Source of the DNA: Streptomyces parvus | GTDB lineage: Bacteria; Actinomycetota; Actinomycetes; Streptomycetales; Streptomycetaceae | NCBI RefSeq assembly: GCF_032121415.1 | Contig: NZ_CP135079.1 | Location: 124,001 to 188,000 of the forward strand | Direction: 5' to 3' | Length of the DNA: 64,000 nt | In this document: positions 16,420-25,214 of the stretch, in pieces | How the letters are laid out: each line of letters opens with the position of its first letter | Numbering within the stretch: position 1 is the first letter of the stretch | Program-made: the position numbers and the translations under genes | The notes under the pieces: generated by a model | Database searches by the model: none | What the model was told of the DNA's origin: nothing | Seen by the model: the letters and a program-made list of their open reading frames with translations, nothing else

Positions 16420-18039
16420 TCACCTTCCCAGCGCGGCCATCGCCGCGTTGTGGCCGGGGACCCCGCTGACCCCGCCGCCGCGCACCGCGCCCGCCCCGCA
16501 GAGCAGCACATTGGCGTGCGCGGTCTCCACACCCCAGCGCCCGGTGCCCTCGTGCGCGTACGGGAAGGAGAGGTCGCGGTGGAAGATGTGGCCGCCGGGC
16601 AGCCGAAGATCGCGCTCCAGGTCGAGCGGGGTCTTGGCCTCGATGCAGGGGTCGCCGTTCGCGTCGAGGGCCAGGCAGTCGGTGATCGGCTCCTCCAGGT
16701 GCGCGTCCAGTTCGGCGAGGGTCGCCTTGAGCAGTGCGGCGCGGGCGGCGTCGTTGTCGGCGGCGAACAGCCGGGCCGGGGCGTGGAGGCCGAAGAGGGT
16801 GAGGGTCTGGTAGCCGCGCGCGGCGAGTTCGGGTCCGAGGATCGTCGGGTCGGTCAGCGAGTGGCAGTAGATCTCGGACGGCGGGGCGGTGGGCAGCCTG
16901 CCGGCCGCCGCGTCCCGGTAGGCGTCGGCGAGCTGCCCGTACCCCTCGGCGATGTGGAACGTCCCGGCGAAGGCCTGCCGGGGGTCGACGGACCGGTCGC
17001 GGAGTTTCGGCAACCGGGTGAGCAGCATGTTCACCTTGAGCTGGGCGCCCTCGGCGGGCGGGGGCGGGGTGTCGCCGACCAGGGCGGCGAGGGCCTGCGG
17101 GGAGGCGTTGACGAGCACACGGCCCGCGGCGACGACGTGTTCGCCGTCCGGGGTGCGGACCGTGACCTCGGCGGCGCTCCCGTCGGTCTCGATGCGGGTC
17201 GCCTCGTGCCGCACGCGGATCTCGGCGCCCGCCGCCCGGGCGGCCCCGGCCAGGGCGTCGGTGAGCGCGCCCATACCGCCGACGGGCACGTCCCAGTCTC
17301 CGGTGCCGCCGCCGATCACGTGGTAGAGGAAGCACCGGTTCTGGAGGAGCGAGACGTCATGGGCGTCGGCGAAGGTGCCGATCAGGGCGTCGGTGAGGAC
17401 CACCCCGCGCACCAGGTCGTCGGTGAAGTTCTCCTCCACGGCCACGCCGAGCGGTTCCTCGAAGAGCATCCGCCAGGCGACGGCGTCGTCGATCCGCGCG
17501 CGCAGCGCGTCGCGGCCGGCCAGCGGTTCGGTGAGCGTGGGGAAGACGCGCTCGGCGACCCGCTGCGTCATCCCGTAGAACCGCCGCCAGGCCGCGTACT
17601 CGCGATCGCCGCCGGTCAGCGCGGCGAACGACTCCCGGGTGCGGTCGCCCGCGACGAGCAGCCCGGTGGGGCGGCCGTCGCGCACGGCGGGGGTGTAGGA
17701 GGAGACGGTCCGCTTGCGCACGGCGAAGTCGAGTCCGAGGTCGCGGACGATCTTGTCGGGCAGCAGGGAGACCAGGTACGAGTAGCGCGAGAGCCGGGCG
17801 TCCACCCCGGCGAAGGGCCGGGTGGAGATCGCCGCTCCCCCGGTGGTGCCGAGCCGCTCCAGGACGAGGACGGACCGGCCGGCGCGCGCGAGGTAGGCGG
17901 CGGCGACCAGGCCGTTGTGTCCGCCGCCGACGATCACGGCGTCATAGCGGTCCCGGGCGGGCGCGCCGGGCCCGAAGGCCCCCCGGGTTCCGGGCTGACC
18001 TGCGGGTGTTCGGGGTGCGGGGCTCTGAGGTGCGGGCAT
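16420..18039 (-). CDS. Phytoene-desaturase-like FAD-dependent oxidoreductase
   Basis: 539 residues; ATG 18039 with GAAGG upstream. The N-terminal FAD motif is VIVGGGHNGLVAAAYLARAG, continuing to VLVLERLGTTGGA (dinucleotide-binding betaalphabeta plus GG doublet). The C-terminus carries the FAD-closing motif LLCGAGAVRGGGVSGVPGHN of carotenoid desaturase/isomerase-like enzymes. Members act on carotenoids, retinoids or related polyenes, or are orphan oxidases. No carotenoid genes (crtE, crtB) are nearby, so a pigment role is not supported by context. Confidence 0.85.
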   Translation of the reverse strand: MPAPQSPAPRTPAGQPGTRGAFGPGAPARDRYDAVIVGGGHNGLVAAAYLARAGRSVLVLERLGTTGGAAISTRPFAGVDARLSRYSYLVSLLPDKIVRDLGLDFAVRKRTVSSYTPAVRDGRPTGLLVAGDRTRESFAALTGGDREYAAWRRFYGMTQRVAERVFPTLTEPLAGRDALRARIDDAVAWRMLFEEPLGVAVEENFTDDLVRGVVLTDALIGTFADAHDVSLLQNRCFLYHVIGGGTGDWDVPVGGMGALTDALAGAARAAGAEIRVRHEATRIETDGSAAEVTVRTPDGEHVVAAGRVLVNASPQALAALVGDTPPPPAEGAQLKVNMLLTRLPKLRDRSVDPRQAFAGTFHIAEGYGQLADAYRDAAAGRLPTAPPSEIYCHSLTDPTILGPELAARGYQTLTLFGLHAPARLFAADNDAARAALLKATLAELDAHLEEPITDCLALDANGDPCIEAKTPLDLERDLRLPGGHIFHRDLSFPYAHEGTGRWGVETAHANVLLCGAGAVRGGGVSGVPGHNAAMAALGR

Positions 18040-18122
18040 GCACCTTCGTAACACGCCGCCCGCCGTCCCCACCAGAGGCGGCAGCAGCACGACGGCTTCT
18101 TCAGGCGCGCCGGGGGCCGCCC

Positions 18123-20300
18123 TCATGCCTGGGCGAGCCGCTCCAGGCAGTGCGCCTCGTCGTCCCGGGCCGCGAGCGTCTGGGGGTGATCGGGGCCCAG
18201 GGTCCGGATGCGCGCCTCGGCGACCTGCCGGTAGGCCACGAGGGCCTCGCTCCACCGGCCGAGCCAGCCGAGCCCCGCGGCGACCTCCCGGCGGCTGATG
18301 ACCGTGTCGGGGTGGTCGGTTCCCAGGGCGCTTTCGCGGAGGGCGCAGACCGCGCGAGCCTCCGCGAGCGCCTCCTCCCAGCGGCCCAGCCGGCCCAGGT
18401 TGACCCCGAGGCCGTGGCGGGCGCGCAGTGTTTCGGGGTCGGCCGCTCCGGCGGTCCGCGTGCGGTCGGCGACCAGGGAGCGGTACAGCTCCAGGGCCTC
18501 CGTGTCGCGGCCGAGCCGGCCGAGGCTGATGCCCGCCTCGTAGCGGGCGGCGAAGGTGTCGGGGTGGTCGGCCCCGAGGACCTCGGCGCGGGTCCGGGCG
18601 ACGTCCTGGTAGGTCACCAGGGCCTCCGCCCAGCGGCCCAGCCTGCCCAGGGTGTACGCCACCTCGTAGCGGGTCGCGAGGGTGTCGGGATGCGTCGGGC
18701 CCAGCACGCGGGACCGGGCGTCGGCGACGTCCCGGGCGATCCGGCAGGACTCCTCCGGCCGCCCCAGCCGGCAGAGGTTGAACGCCAGGTTGTGGCGGCA
18801 GCGCAGGGTGTCGGGGTGGTCGGGGCCCATGACGCGTTCGCGGACGGCTAGGACGGTCTCGTACACCTGGTGGGCCTCGGCGTGCCGGCCGAGCCGGCCG
18901 AGGGCGTGGGCGGTCGCCTGGCGGGCGGCGAGCGTCTGCGGATGGTCGGCGCCCAGGGCGCGTTCGCGGCCCTCGGCGACCCGGGTGAACGCGTTCAGCG
19001 CTTCCTCGGCCCGGCCCGTACGGCTGAGGGTGAGGCCGATCTCGTAATGGCTGGCGAGGGTGTCGGGGTGGTCCGGGCCGAGGACGCGGCCGCGCTGCTC
19101 GGCGACCTGGCGGTGCACCTCCCCCGCCTCCTCCCAGCGGCCGAGGCGCCCGAGGTCGATGCCCGCGCTGTGGCGGCCCTCCAGCCCGGCGAGGAGGTCC
19201 GGGGCGGGGGACCCGGCCGGTACGGAGGCGAAGGAGCCGGTGTGCGGGGCGGTGGCGCGCGCGGTGGTCCACTGCCCCGTCAGCCCGGCGGCCGGGTCGG
19301 GGCGTTCGGCGTGCGGGCCCGTCGCTCCGGTCGCCCGGTGACCGGCGGTCATGGACCGGGTCCAGGCGGGCAGCGCCCGCTCGCGCGGGGCCGGCAGCGG
19401 CCCGCGACCGGGGCGCGCGAGGGGTCCCGGTCCGAGCGCGGGCTGTTCGCCGGTCCGGCCGAGAACGATGCGGCGGCGCAGGTCGCCCGCGTCCACGGGC
19501 CGCTCCTCCGGGGCCTTGGCGAGCAGGTCGAGGACGACGCGGTCGAAGAAGCCGGGCAGTTCGGCGCGGTGGGTGCGCAGCGGCCGCGGTGGGGTGTCGC
19601 GGTGTCCGACGAGCACGGCCCAGGCGTCCTCCTGGTCGAACGGCGGTACGCCGGTGGCGATTTCATACAGGACGCAGCCCAGCGAGTAGAGGTCGCTGCG
19701 GTGGTCGACCTCCTTGCCGCTGATCTGCTCGGGCGACATGTAGTGCGGGGTGCCCATGGCGAGGCCGGTGGTGGTGAGCCGGGAGGTCATGCCGATGTCG
19801 TGGCCGAGGCGCGCTATGCCGAAGTCGCAGATCTTCACCGTGCCGTCGGTCAGCCGCATGATGTTGGCGGGCTTGAGATCGCGGTGGACGATGCCCTGCC
19901 GGTGGGTGTAGCCGAGGGCGTCGGCGACCTGCTCCGCGATGTCGACGACATGTTCGACGGGCAGCGGGTGCTGCTGGTTCTCCTCCAGCAGCTGGCTCAG
20001 GTTCTGCCCGTCGAGCAGTTCCATGACGAGGTAGAGCACCCCCTCGTACTCACCGAAGTCGTGCACGACGGTGACGCCCCGGTGCTGGAGGGAGGCGGCC
20101 ACCCGGGCCTCGCGCCGGAAGCGCTCGCGCAGCACCCGGGTGAACGCCTGGTCGTGCTGGGGGCCCATGGGTTTGAGGCATTTCACGGCGACCTGGCGGC
20201 CCAGCGACTCGTCGAGGGCGCGCCACACCTCGCCCATGCCGCCGCGCCCGATGACTTCGAGCAGCCGGTACCGGCTCTGGATCAGCCTGGTGTCCGCCAT
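18123..20300 (-). CDS. Ser/Thr protein kinase with C-terminal tetratricopeptide repeats
   Basis: 725 residues. Kinase domain ~10-275: glycine loop GRGGMGEVW, Lys 40 in VAVKCLK, catalytic HRDLKPANIM (Asp 141), DFG at 159-161 and SPEQ activation-loop end. A linker rich in Arg, Pro and Gly (~285-375) follows, then eight repeats of 42 residues, each marked by GxxHPxTLxxR and LGRLGRWxEAL, kinesin-light-chain-type TPRs. No transmembrane helix or PASTA domain is seen, so it is predicted cytosolic, with TPRs recruiting partners. It stands alone; no phosphatase or FHA gene is adjacent. Confidence 0.93.
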   Translation of the reverse strand: MADTRLIQSRYRLLEVIGRGGMGEVWRALDESLGRQVAVKCLKPMGPQHDQAFTRVLRERFRREARVAASLQHRGVTVVHDFGEYEGVLYLVMELLDGQNLSQLLEENQQHPLPVEHVVDIAEQVADALGYTHRQGIVHRDLKPANIMRLTDGTVKICDFGIARLGHDIGMTSRLTTTGLAMGTPHYMSPEQISGKEVDHRSDLYSLGCVLYEIATGVPPFDQEDAWAVLVGHRDTPPRPLRTHRAELPGFFDRVVLDLLAKAPEERPVDAGDLRRRIVLGRTGEQPALGPGPLARPGRGPLPAPRERALPAWTRSMTAGHRATGATGPHAERPDPAAGLTGQWTTARATAPHTGSFASVPAGSPAPDLLAGLEGRHSAGIDLGRLGRWEEAGEVHRQVAEQRGRVLGPDHPDTLASHYEIGLTLSRTGRAEEALNAFTRVAEGRERALGADHPQTLAARQATAHALGRLGRHAEAHQVYETVLAVRERVMGPDHPDTLRCRHNLAFNLCRLGRPEESCRIARDVADARSRVLGPTHPDTLATRYEVAYTLGRLGRWAEALVTYQDVARTRAEVLGADHPDTFAARYEAGISLGRLGRDTEALELYRSLVADRTRTAGAADPETLRARHGLGVNLGRLGRWEEALAEARAVCALRESALGTDHPDTVISRREVAAGLGWLGRWSEALVAYRQVAEARIRTLGPDHPQTLAARDDEAHCLERLAQA

Positions 20301-20515
20301 CTGCCGTTTCCCGCCCCCGTTGTTCCCCGTGTTCCCAGCTGCTGTGCTGTGCCCTCCCCGGCCCGTCCAGTATGGCTGGCGGTACGCGGAGTGTGTACGC
20401 GGCGGGGCGGTTACCGGGTCCCGGCCGTGTCCCGCGTCGGCAGACCGGCGGTGCGGAGGCCCGGGGGCCTGGCCGCCACCCGCTCGCGCCGGGCGCTCGG
20501 ACGCGCCCTGCGGCT

Positions 20516-21193
20516 TCAGTCGGCCTCGCCCGGGGCGTCGGGGACGACGATCTTGCGGCCGGTGATCCGCCGGGGGACGAGGACCATGACGTGTTCGCGC
20601 TCAGGCCCTGCCCACGGGGTCGCGTACGCGGCCTCCCTCAGCTGCCGCGCGGCCTCCTCGTCGGTGACGGCGTGCACGGTCCCCACGAGCAGGACGCTCC
20701 AGCCTTTGCTGAAGGCGTCGTCGATGTGGTCGGCCTCGAAGGCGATCTCCGTATCGTCGGCGGTGGCCAGCGGGGAGCCCTCCGCCGTGCTGAACACCAC
20801 CTCGCCGTCGCTCACCTGGTAGTTCACCGGCAGGAGGACCGGCCCGTCCCCGAGGGCCAGGGCCACCCGCCCCACCCCGTGGTCGCCCAGCAGCGTCCAG
20901 CACATCGCTTCGTCGAGTTCAGCCATCCGGGCGCGCCGGGCGCCACGGCCCGCGCCGCGCGGCAGATCGACCGCTCCGCCCGTCAGCTCCTGCACCGTGG
21001 TCTCCAGGGCGTCGGCCAGCCGGAGCAGGAAGCCGACGCCCGGCATGGCGGACTGCTCCTCCACGTACTCGATGTAACCGGGCGCCGCGCCCGCCCGCAG
21101 CGCTACGTCCTGCCGGGACAGCCCGAGCTGCAGGCGGCGTGCCGAGATGCGCCGGCCCAGGTCGCCGCCGGCCGGATGCGGTGCTGAGGGCAT
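20516..21193 (-). CDS. Helix-turn-helix protein fused to a pyridoxamine-phosphate-oxidase-like flavin domain
   Basis: 225 residues. Residues ~12-70 are an XRE-type HTH (RRISARRLQLGLSRQDVALR then GYIEYVEEQ), and ~90-220 are a split-barrel FMN/F420-binding domain of the PNPOx-like family (VGRVALALGDGPVLLPVNY, SVLLVGTVHAV). This pairing suggests a redox- or flavin-sensing DNA-binding protein rather than an enzyme of vitamin B6 synthesis. It diverges from the gene at 21316 with ~120 bp between starts. Confidence 0.85.
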   Translation of the reverse strand: MPSAPHPAGGDLGRRISARRLQLGLSRQDVALRAGAAPGYIEYVEEQSAMPGVGFLLRLADALETTVQELTGGAVDLPRGAGRGARRARMAELDEAMCWTLLGDHGVGRVALALGDGPVLLPVNYQVSDGEVVFSTAEGSPLATADDTEIAFEADHIDDAFSKGWSVLLVGTVHAVTDEEAARQLREAAYATPWAGPEREHVMVLVPRRITGRKIVVPDAPGEAD

Positions 21194-21315
21194 CGCGGGG
21201 CTCCTTCACTGTCGACGTGCGTCCCCCACGGCCCACGCTAACCAGGACCGCGAGCGGTCGCAGCGCGGAAGCCCGTCGTACTCTTCCCCGAGTCCGCCTG
21301 CCCCGGGAGATCCGC

Positions 21316-22440
21316 TTGTCCGTCCGTGCTCGGCTCCGTGCCACCGTCCCCGCTCCGCTGCCCTCGTCCCACGCCGGTCCCCCGGAGATCACGGGGCTGC
21401 CGGGGCGCCGGCTGCTGCTCCAGCGGAGCGACGAAGAGATCGTGGTCCAGCCCCTGGACGACGCCTTCGCCGCCCGCGCCGGGACGGGCGTCCGCTTCCC
21501 CGCCCCGTGGCCACGGGGCCGTGGCACGTGGGAGGTGGCGCCGGACGCGACTGTGGCCGTCTTCGCCGGGGTCCATGCCGTGCGCGCGGTGGATCGCTCG
21601 GGTGCGACGCTCTGGGAGGTCCGCCACGGGTGCTGGTACGGCGGCTGCGAGGAGATCCACGAGTGGTACGAGGAGTACGCCGACCGGCGGGACCATCGGT
21701 ACACCGAGAGCGGTTCGGTCGGCTTCTCGGCGGACGGCAGGCTCGTCTGGGCGCACGTACGCGGCCCGTTGCCCGAGGGTGAGCTGAGCCCGGACACGGT
21801 GGACGAGTGGCTGGTCATCGACGCCGAGGACGGTCGCGTGCTCGCGCGGGCCGACGCCGAAGCCGTGGCGGCCGGCAGCGCTCACCTTCCCCATCCGACC
21901 GATCCCGCGCAGATGGGGCTGAGCATCGGCGAGGGCCAGGACGGTGCACCGCTGCGATGGGGCCGGTGGGACGGGAAGGACCTGACCGTGGACTGCCTGG
22001 ACGGCGATCTGTGTCTGCTGAGCCTGAGCCCGTCGGGCGACCGGCTCATGACCGTCTCTCACGACCAGGACTCCCTCGCCGTACGGGATTCCCGCGGCGT
22101 CGTCGTCGAGGCGCTGGAGTGGGACGCCGAAGCGGCGATACCCCGGCACCCGGAAGCCCCCACCGGCACCGACGAGGACGAGTTGCCCGTCTGCTGGGAC
22201 TGGGCCGGCGGCTTCCTCGGCGAGACGACCCTGATCGTCTCGACCACCGAGAGCGACGAGGACTGCGGGCAGTACAGGCACTGGCTGGTCGACACCACCG
22301 CAGCGCACGGGTTCGTGCCGGTCGACTACCCCTCACCGGTCCCCTGCGAACCGACCGCGCTGGGCGGCGGTTTCTGGTCCACGCTGTCCCCGTCCTGTGA
22401 CGTCGTCCACGTCTGGAGCCCCGACGGACCGGAAGGCTGA
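21316..22440 (+). CDS. Hypothetical protein, predicted beta-propeller-like
   Basis: 374 residues from a TTG with GGGAG 7 bp upstream; no ATG or GTG with a better site is seen. Several repeated elements of the type GSVGFSADGRLVWAHV, LSLSPSGDRLMTVSHD and SLAVRDSRGVVVEALEWD suggest WD40/propeller-style blades. It is acidic, with a Cys/Trp-rich patch (GCWYGGCEEIHEWYEEY). No signal peptide. Function unknown. Its 3' end lies 67 bp from the broken end of an acyl-CoA dehydrogenase fragment, so it may occupy a rearrangement site. Confidence 0.72.
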   Translation: MSVRARLRATVPAPLPSSHAGPPEITGLPGRRLLLQRSDEEIVVQPLDDAFAARAGTGVRFPAPWPRGRGTWEVAPDATVAVFAGVHAVRAVDRSGATLWEVRHGCWYGGCEEIHEWYEEYADRRDHRYTESGSVGFSADGRLVWAHVRGPLPEGELSPDTVDEWLVIDAEDGRVLARADAEAVAAGSAHLPHPTDPAQMGLSIGEGQDGAPLRWGRWDGKDLTVDCLDGDLCLLSLSPSGDRLMTVSHDQDSLAVRDSRGVVVEALEWDAEAAIPRHPEAPTGTDEDELPVCWDWAGGFLGETTLIVSTTESDEDCGQYRHWLVDTTAAHGFVPVDYPSPVPCEPTALGGGFWSTLSPSCDVVHVWSPDGPEG

Positions 22441-22506
22441 TCCCGGACGTCCCGGCAAGCACCTTCACGCGCCACGAGCCCGTGTGACAGGGCATCACCG
22501 CCGCGT

Positions 22507-22687
22507 TCGGCCAGCCGACCTCCAGCCAGCCGCCGGCGCCGAGTCTGCGGACCGTGTCGCGGTAGAAGCGTTTCCGGGCGGCGGGCTCCGCGTAGCGCGC
22601 GTAGGCGTTGTCGGGTACCAGGGCCGCGAAGTACGTGCGCAGTTCGGTACGCAACCGCTGCTGCTCAGGCGTGTATTCGAGGTGCAC
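22507..22687 (-). pseudogene. Acyl-CoA dehydrogenase, first ~60 residues only
   Basis: GTG at 22687 with GGAGGGG upstream opens a typical acyl-CoA dehydrogenase N-terminus (HLEYTPEQQRLRTELRTYF, then RLGAGGWLEVGWP). Family similarity stops after GWP, where the conserved EYGG segment should follow; the remaining ~320 residues with the FAD site and catalytic Glu are missing. The opposite-strand gene at 21316-22440 ends close to the breakpoint. The intact start signals with no body mark it as a recent truncation. Confidence 0.78.
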
Positions 22688-22786
22688 GGCCCCTCCAGAG
22701 TCTCGCGTCGGCGTCGTCCGTGTGCGGCGGCGCGCACAGGAGAACCTGTTGCAGGAATCCGGAAGGGCCGGAGCGGGGGGTCGCCG

Positions 22787-23941
22787 TCAGCGCTTGACGG
22801 CGCGCAGGACCACGAACTTGGGATCGCCCGCGACCGTGGTGCAGTTGCCGAAGATCCGGCGCAGGTGGGTGTGGTAGGAGAGGTGCCGGTTGCCCACCAC
22901 CCACAGCTCGCCGCCCTGCCGCAGCGCGGTCCGCGCGCCGACGAACATCGTGCGGGCCGTGGCGTCGGTGGTCGCCGTGTGGGAGTGGAAGGGCGGGTTG
23001 TTCAGGACCAGGTCGACGCTGCCCGGGGCGAGGCCGGCGAGTCCGTCGCCGACCAGGAAGTCGGCCTTCGCGCCGTCCGGCGCCCCGGCCCGGAAGGTCT
23101 CCTCGGCGGAGGCGACCGCCCCGTAGGACTCGTCGACGAAGGTGACGTGCGCGTCGGGGTTGGCGACGGCGGCGGAGAGCCCGACGACGCCGTTGCCGCA
23201 GCCCAGGTCGACGACCCGGACGTCCCCGCCGCGGGTGGGCAGGTGCTTGAGGAAGAAGCGGGTGCCGATGTCGAGGCGGTCGGCGCAGAAGATCCCGGCG
23301 TGGTTCACGGTGGTCAGGCCCGCGACGGGGCCCACGTCGGCCGGCAGCTCGTAGCGGTACGGCCACGGGCTCGGCGTACGGGGCAGCTCGGGGTCCGGGG
23401 TGCAGAAGATCAGCCGCGCCTTGCGGACGGCGAGGGAGGTGCGGGTCGGGCCGATGATCCGCTCGAAGAGCTTCAGCGTGGAGGTGTGGATCTCCTTGAC
23501 CATCCCGGTGCCGATGATCACGGTGCCGGCGTGGACGGCGGGCGCGATCCGGTGGAGCTGGTCCTCCAGGAACGCCAGCGACTTGGGCACCCGGACGATC
23601 AGGACGTCGACCCGGTCGGGCGGGGTGTCGCGCGAGGACAGCAGCCGTACCGCGTCCTGGTCGATGCCGTTGCGGGCCAGGTTGGCGAGGGTGGCGCGCC
23701 GGGCCAGGTAGGAGTCGCCGATCTGGACGGGCCGGTGCGCGGCCAGCGCGGTGGCGAGAGCTCCCCACCGGTCCCCCACGACGGCGACCGTCCCCGAGAG
23801 GTCGACCGGGCCCGCCTCGGGGTCCGTCAGCTGCCGGAGCAGATATTCGTCGGCGGCGTCCCACGCCCGGAAGGGGTCGCGCGGGTGCTCGGGGAAGCGG
23901 GCGAGATCGAACGTGCCCTGGGGAATCGTCAAGCTGTTCAT
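22787..23941 (-). CDS. Class I methyltransferase, RlmG/RsmC-type rRNA (guanine-N2) methyltransferase
   Basis: 384 residues made of an N-terminal catalytically dead Rossmann half (TVAVVGDRWGALATALA) and a C-terminal active half with the SAM loop VVDLGCGNGVVGLSAA and the catalytic NPPFHSH motif of N2-guanine methyltransferases. That duplicated layout and length match RlmG (23S G1835) and RsmC (16S G1207); which rRNA base is modified is not resolved here. Monocistronic. Confidence 0.85.
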   Translation of the reverse strand: MNSLTIPQGTFDLARFPEHPRDPFRAWDAADEYLLRQLTDPEAGPVDLSGTVAVVGDRWGALATALAAHRPVQIGDSYLARRATLANLARNGIDQDAVRLLSSRDTPPDRVDVLIVRVPKSLAFLEDQLHRIAPAVHAGTVIIGTGMVKEIHTSTLKLFERIIGPTRTSLAVRKARLIFCTPDPELPRTPSPWPYRYELPADVGPVAGLTTVNHAGIFCADRLDIGTRFFLKHLPTRGGDVRVVDLGCGNGVVGLSAAVANPDAHVTFVDESYGAVASAEETFRAGAPDGAKADFLVGDGLAGLAPGSVDLVLNNPPFHSHTATTDATARTMFVGARTALRQGGELWVVGNRHLSYHTHLRRIFGNCTTVAGDPKFVVLRAVKR

Positions 23942-24051
23942 AGGTGACTCAGGCTAGCCGAGGGAACCGGGGGCGCCTCACACGTTCCCCGGCCCCTCGG
24001 CGGCGTTCACCTCGGTGTACGCAGGGGCGTACGGCTCCGTCCACCCGCCCG

Positions 24052-24075
24052 CCGGGTGCCCCTGCGGGCACCCGG
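24052..24075 (-). terminator. Hairpin after the small gene at 24082
   Basis: CCGGGTGCCC / GGGCACCCGG, perfect 10-bp stem with 4-nt loop, 6 bp past the stop on the minus strand. No T-run. Confidence 0.6.
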
Positions 24076-24081
24076 GAGGTG

Positions 24082-24294
24082 TCATGGCAGTTGCTTGTCG
24101 ATGGCCGCCCGCCCCTCGGCGGCCAGCTTGCGCCGGGCCCATTCCAGGGTTTCCGGAGTCAGGTCCCGCCCGGAGGCCAGCACCAGGTCCTCCGGACTCG
24201 GCCGGTCGCTCGCGCCCGTGTGCAGGAGCCGGTCGGGCGTGACGCCCCCCGGCCCGGCCAGGGCCTCGGATACGGATTCGGACTCTTCGCTCAT
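24082..24294 (-). CDS. Small conserved hypothetical protein
   Basis: 70 residues; ATG at 24294 chosen for the AGGAGG 5 bp upstream. Acidic N-terminus (SEESESVSEAL) and a helical C-terminal half (LTPETLEWARRKLAAEGRAA). No cysteines, membrane segment or known domain. Monocistronic, with its own hairpin terminator. Function unknown. Confidence 0.65.
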   Translation of the reverse strand: MSEESESVSEALAGPGGVTPDRLLHTGASDRPSPEDLVLASGRDLTPETLEWARRKLAAEGRAAIDKQLP

Positions 24295-24453
24295 GCCGCC
24301 TCCTCGTCCTTGCGGCAATTCTCACCCTCCGCGGACCCGGCCGCATCCGATGAACGCGCATCCCTTACCCGGGAGGGTGAATCAGCCCTTGGCGGGCCCG
24401 GGGAGTGGGCAGGAGAGGGAGGTCGTTGCCCCACACAACCGAGGCGGGTGCCC

Positions 24454-25005
24454 ATGCTCCACGGTGTCGACGTCAGCGCCTATCAGCCCTCCTACGACAC
24501 GGACGGCCTGGACTTCGTCCTCATCAAGTCCACCGAAGGCCGCACCTATGTCAATCCACGGATGGACGCGCAGGTGAAGCGGGCCAGGGACGCCGACTGC
24601 GTCGTCGGCTTCTACCACTTCCTCTGGCCGGGGAACGTGGCGGACCAGGTGGCGTACTTCCTGAGCAAGACGCCCGAGAAGGCGGGCGATCTGCTCGCCG
24701 TCGACTGGGAACAGACCGGCGGCGGGACGCGGGCGAGCAACGCGGAGAAGGACCGGTTCATCCGCGCGGTGAAGGAGGAGCGGCCCGGTCACCAGGTCCT
24801 GCTGTACTGCAACCGCTCGTTCTGGCTCAACCACGACACCACGGGCTACGCGGGCGACGGGCTGTGGATCGCCGACTACGTCCCCGCGGGCAAGCCCCGC
24901 ATCGAGGCGGACTGGCGCATCCACCAGTACACCGACGATCCGCTCGACAGGAACGTGGCCGACTTCGCCTCGGTGCGGGCACTGCGCGACTGGGCGGCGG
25001 GATAG
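24454..25005 (+). CDS. GH25 family lysozyme-like protein
   Basis: 183 residues, a single GH25 (Chalaropsis-type muramidase) domain. MLHGVDVSAYQ supplies Asp 6 and AVDWEQ supplies Asp 84 and catalytic Glu 86; VVGFYHFLWPG and IHQYTDD are other family blocks. GH25 enzymes cut the MurNAc-GlcNAc beta-1,4 bond of peptidoglycan. No signal peptide is encoded, so either it acts after lysis, uses another route, or the true start is upstream. Start at ATG 24454; GTG 24448 is an alternative. Confidence 0.85.
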   Translation: MLHGVDVSAYQPSYDTDGLDFVLIKSTEGRTYVNPRMDAQVKRARDADCVVGFYHFLWPGNVADQVAYFLSKTPEKAGDLLAVDWEQTGGGTRASNAEKDRFIRAVKEERPGHQVLLYCNRSFWLNHDTTGYAGDGLWIADYVPAGKPRIEADWRIHQYTDDPLDRNVADFASVRALRDWAAG

Positions 25006-25013
25006 CACCGCCT

Positions 25014-25051
25014 CGTCGCCCCTCGCGAACGGTCGTCCGCGAGGGGCGACG
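25014..25051 (+). terminator. Hairpin terminator after the GH25 gene
   Basis: Perfect 14-bp stem CGTCGCCCCTCGCG / CGCGAGGGGCGACG with a 10-nt loop, 8 bp after the stop, followed loosely by TTCTT. Confidence 0.75.
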
Positions 25052-25214
25052 GCCGGACGATTCTTGACCTGCACATGATAGGTACAGAGTGTCCACACCT
25101 GGGCCACGGTGCGTGTGGAAGGCTCCCGGCTGACCACCTACCGAACGGCCGCCGCGCGAGCGCCCCCACCCAGGGCCCCACCGCGACGCCCGCGCTCCGG
25201 AGAGGACACCCCAC

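Noticed and set aside
18040..19272. Upstream extension of the flavoprotein frame to 950 codons
   Set aside because: The extension lies antiparallel to nothing real but in a wrong frame of the kinase gene; FAD motif begins near the ATG at 18039, which has a ribosome-binding site.
25062..25090. Promoter TTGACC-TACAGA before the nuclease
   Set aside because: The spacing is only 13 bp, too short for a typical -35/-10 pair.
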